Of a stretch of 64,000 nt of DNA, positions 63,555 to 64,000 are shown piece by piece (the first letter of the stretch is position 1; every line of letters starts with the position of its first letter). Origin of the DNA: Cupriavidus pauculus (lineage in GTDB: Bacteria; Pseudomonadota; Gammaproteobacteria; Burkholderiales; Burkholderiaceae). The translations under genes and the position numbers were made by a program. The stretch is from NCBI RefSeq assembly GCF_002858765.1, contig NZ_PJRP01000007.1, positions 1 through 64,000 on the forward strand, written 5' to 3'. The notes under the pieces are model-generated. The model worked only from the letters and a program-made list of their open reading frames with translations, did not search any database and was not told the origin of the DNA.

Positions 63555-64000
63555 CTACGCGTCGGCCCAGGTGAACAGGGTTCCCGCGTCGATCATTTGG
63601 ATGGCATAGGCTCGTGCGACAACCATGGCCTCGCCATCTGAACGGAATATGCCAGGCGCAGTAAGGTAGCCCGTTCTCCGATCGAAGATGTTCGCCGGTG
63701 AACTGGAACCATATACGCGAACTTCACCAGTCCATCGAGCCTGCACTTTTGATGCCGCGGACACTTCGTAACCAAAGTCCCCATAACGATGGATCGGGCC
63801 GATCCTCGCATCGACCCAGCGCATGCCGGCGCTTGTCGCTTTCTGCGACGCCTCTTGCGCTGTCCGATAGACATCCGGGCCAAGATCGATCACGTGATCA
63901 ACAGCCGAATTGGCACGATGCTCCGTCACAACCAGATGGGGGCTGTACTCGCCGCTGCCAAGCAGTTGCGGATTACAGTTGATCGTGTACCGCCTGTAGG
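63555..64000 (-). CDS. Two-domain member of the small orphan family, 5' end outside window
   Basis: The frame is open to the right edge (first full codon 63998), so the true start is outside. Two consecutive units share one plan: YRRYTINCNPQLLGSGEYSP, LVVTEHRANSAVDHVIDLG and TAQEASQKATSAGMRWVDAR; then FGYEVSAASKVQARW, TGEVRVYGSSSP and FRSDGEAMVVARAYAIQMID. Each is strands followed by a helix with small residues every fourth position and a final W/M-x-D. A GTG at 63929 would give a 124-aa protein, but the extension upstream is clearly coding. Function unknown. Confidence 0.65.
   Translation of the reverse strand, partial: YRRYTINCNPQLLGSGEYSPHLVVTEHRANSAVDHVIDLGPDVYRTAQEASQKATSAGMRWVDARIGPIHRYGDFGYEVSAASKVQARWTGEVRVYGSSSPANIFDRRTGYLTAPGIFRSDGEAMVVARAYAIQMIDAGTLFTWADA

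Noticed and set aside
1-64000. Insertion sequences, prophage, rRNA or tRNA genes
   Set aside because: No transposase or integrase text, no terminal inverted repeats with target duplications and no cloverleaf-like sequence were noticed; a dedicated search would be needed to exclude small remnants.

Overview
The window is GC-rich chromosomal or megaplasmid DNA from a beta-proteobacterium, most likely a Cupriavidus/Ralstonia-type Burkholderiales. The grounds are four orphan Bug/TctC periplasmic receptors, many LysR regulators and MFS pumps, a second-type infA, dense 4-nt ATGA gene overlaps and many small lineage-specific proteins. No rRNA, tRNA, CRISPR array or recognisable insertion sequence was seen. 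Identifications come from reading the translations; no database search was possible.

Layout. 1-1874: 3' part of an EF-G-like GTPase. 2288-7245: a lone Bug receptor facing a compact minus-strand unit (Bug receptor, CaiB-type CoA-transferase, crotonase, LysR) that looks like a carboxylic-acid uptake and CoA-activation module. 7517-15129: two tiny overlapping ORFs, a YcaD-like MFS pump, an alpha/beta hydrolase, a polysaccharide pyruvyl transferase next to a 14-TM MFS pump, and about 1.3 kb of sparse DNA with one supported small gene and a truncated relic. 15130-17109: a LysR gene divergent from a quinone oxidoreductase.

17382-36027 is the largest coherent block and looks like an organosulfur scavenging island. 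It has three FMN-dependent (LLM-class) monooxygenases of the NtaA/DszA and SsuD types, two Bug receptors, a complete family-3 amino-acid ABC transporter with two tandem binding proteins, a class-I aminotransferase, a cystathionine-lyase-type PLP enzyme, an FAD monooxygenase-like protein and a convergent cysteine-dioxygenase/multi-rhodanese fusion. A membrane fatty-acid desaturase, a PhnD-like protein and a 41-residue membrane peptide sit inside it. The inferred logic is import of a sulfur-containing amino acid or sulfonate/sulfone, C-S cleavage, and oxidation or persulfide handling of the released sulfur.

36110-39300: a LysR relic, a cold-shock gene with a clear sigma70 promoter and terminator, an infA paralogue and three small orphan proteins. 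39380-44245: an arsenic operon (arsR, arsI, thioredoxin-type arsC, acr3, glutaredoxin-type arsC, arsH, MFS) with an apparently leaderless promoter. 44360-45224: small genes and a candidate structured RNA. 45534-48416: a type Va autotransporter with its own terminator. 49378-54245: an OMF/EmrA/EmrB/MarR efflux operon with a palindromic operator candidate. 54353-64000: a GDCCVxC protein, a Crp/Fnr regulator, a FixJ-like regulator whose phospho-acceptor Asp is Glu, a lipid A acyltransferase, glutaminase, a zinc metallopeptidase, a diguanylate cyclase and, at the right edge, a two-domain member of the small orphan family.

The most novel signals are that dispersed family of beta-strand plus alanine-rich-helix proteins (14239, 37428, 38030, 38346, 48682, 63555, plus a truncated copy at 14001), the D54E response regulator, and the sulfur island with its dioxygenase-rhodanese fusion.
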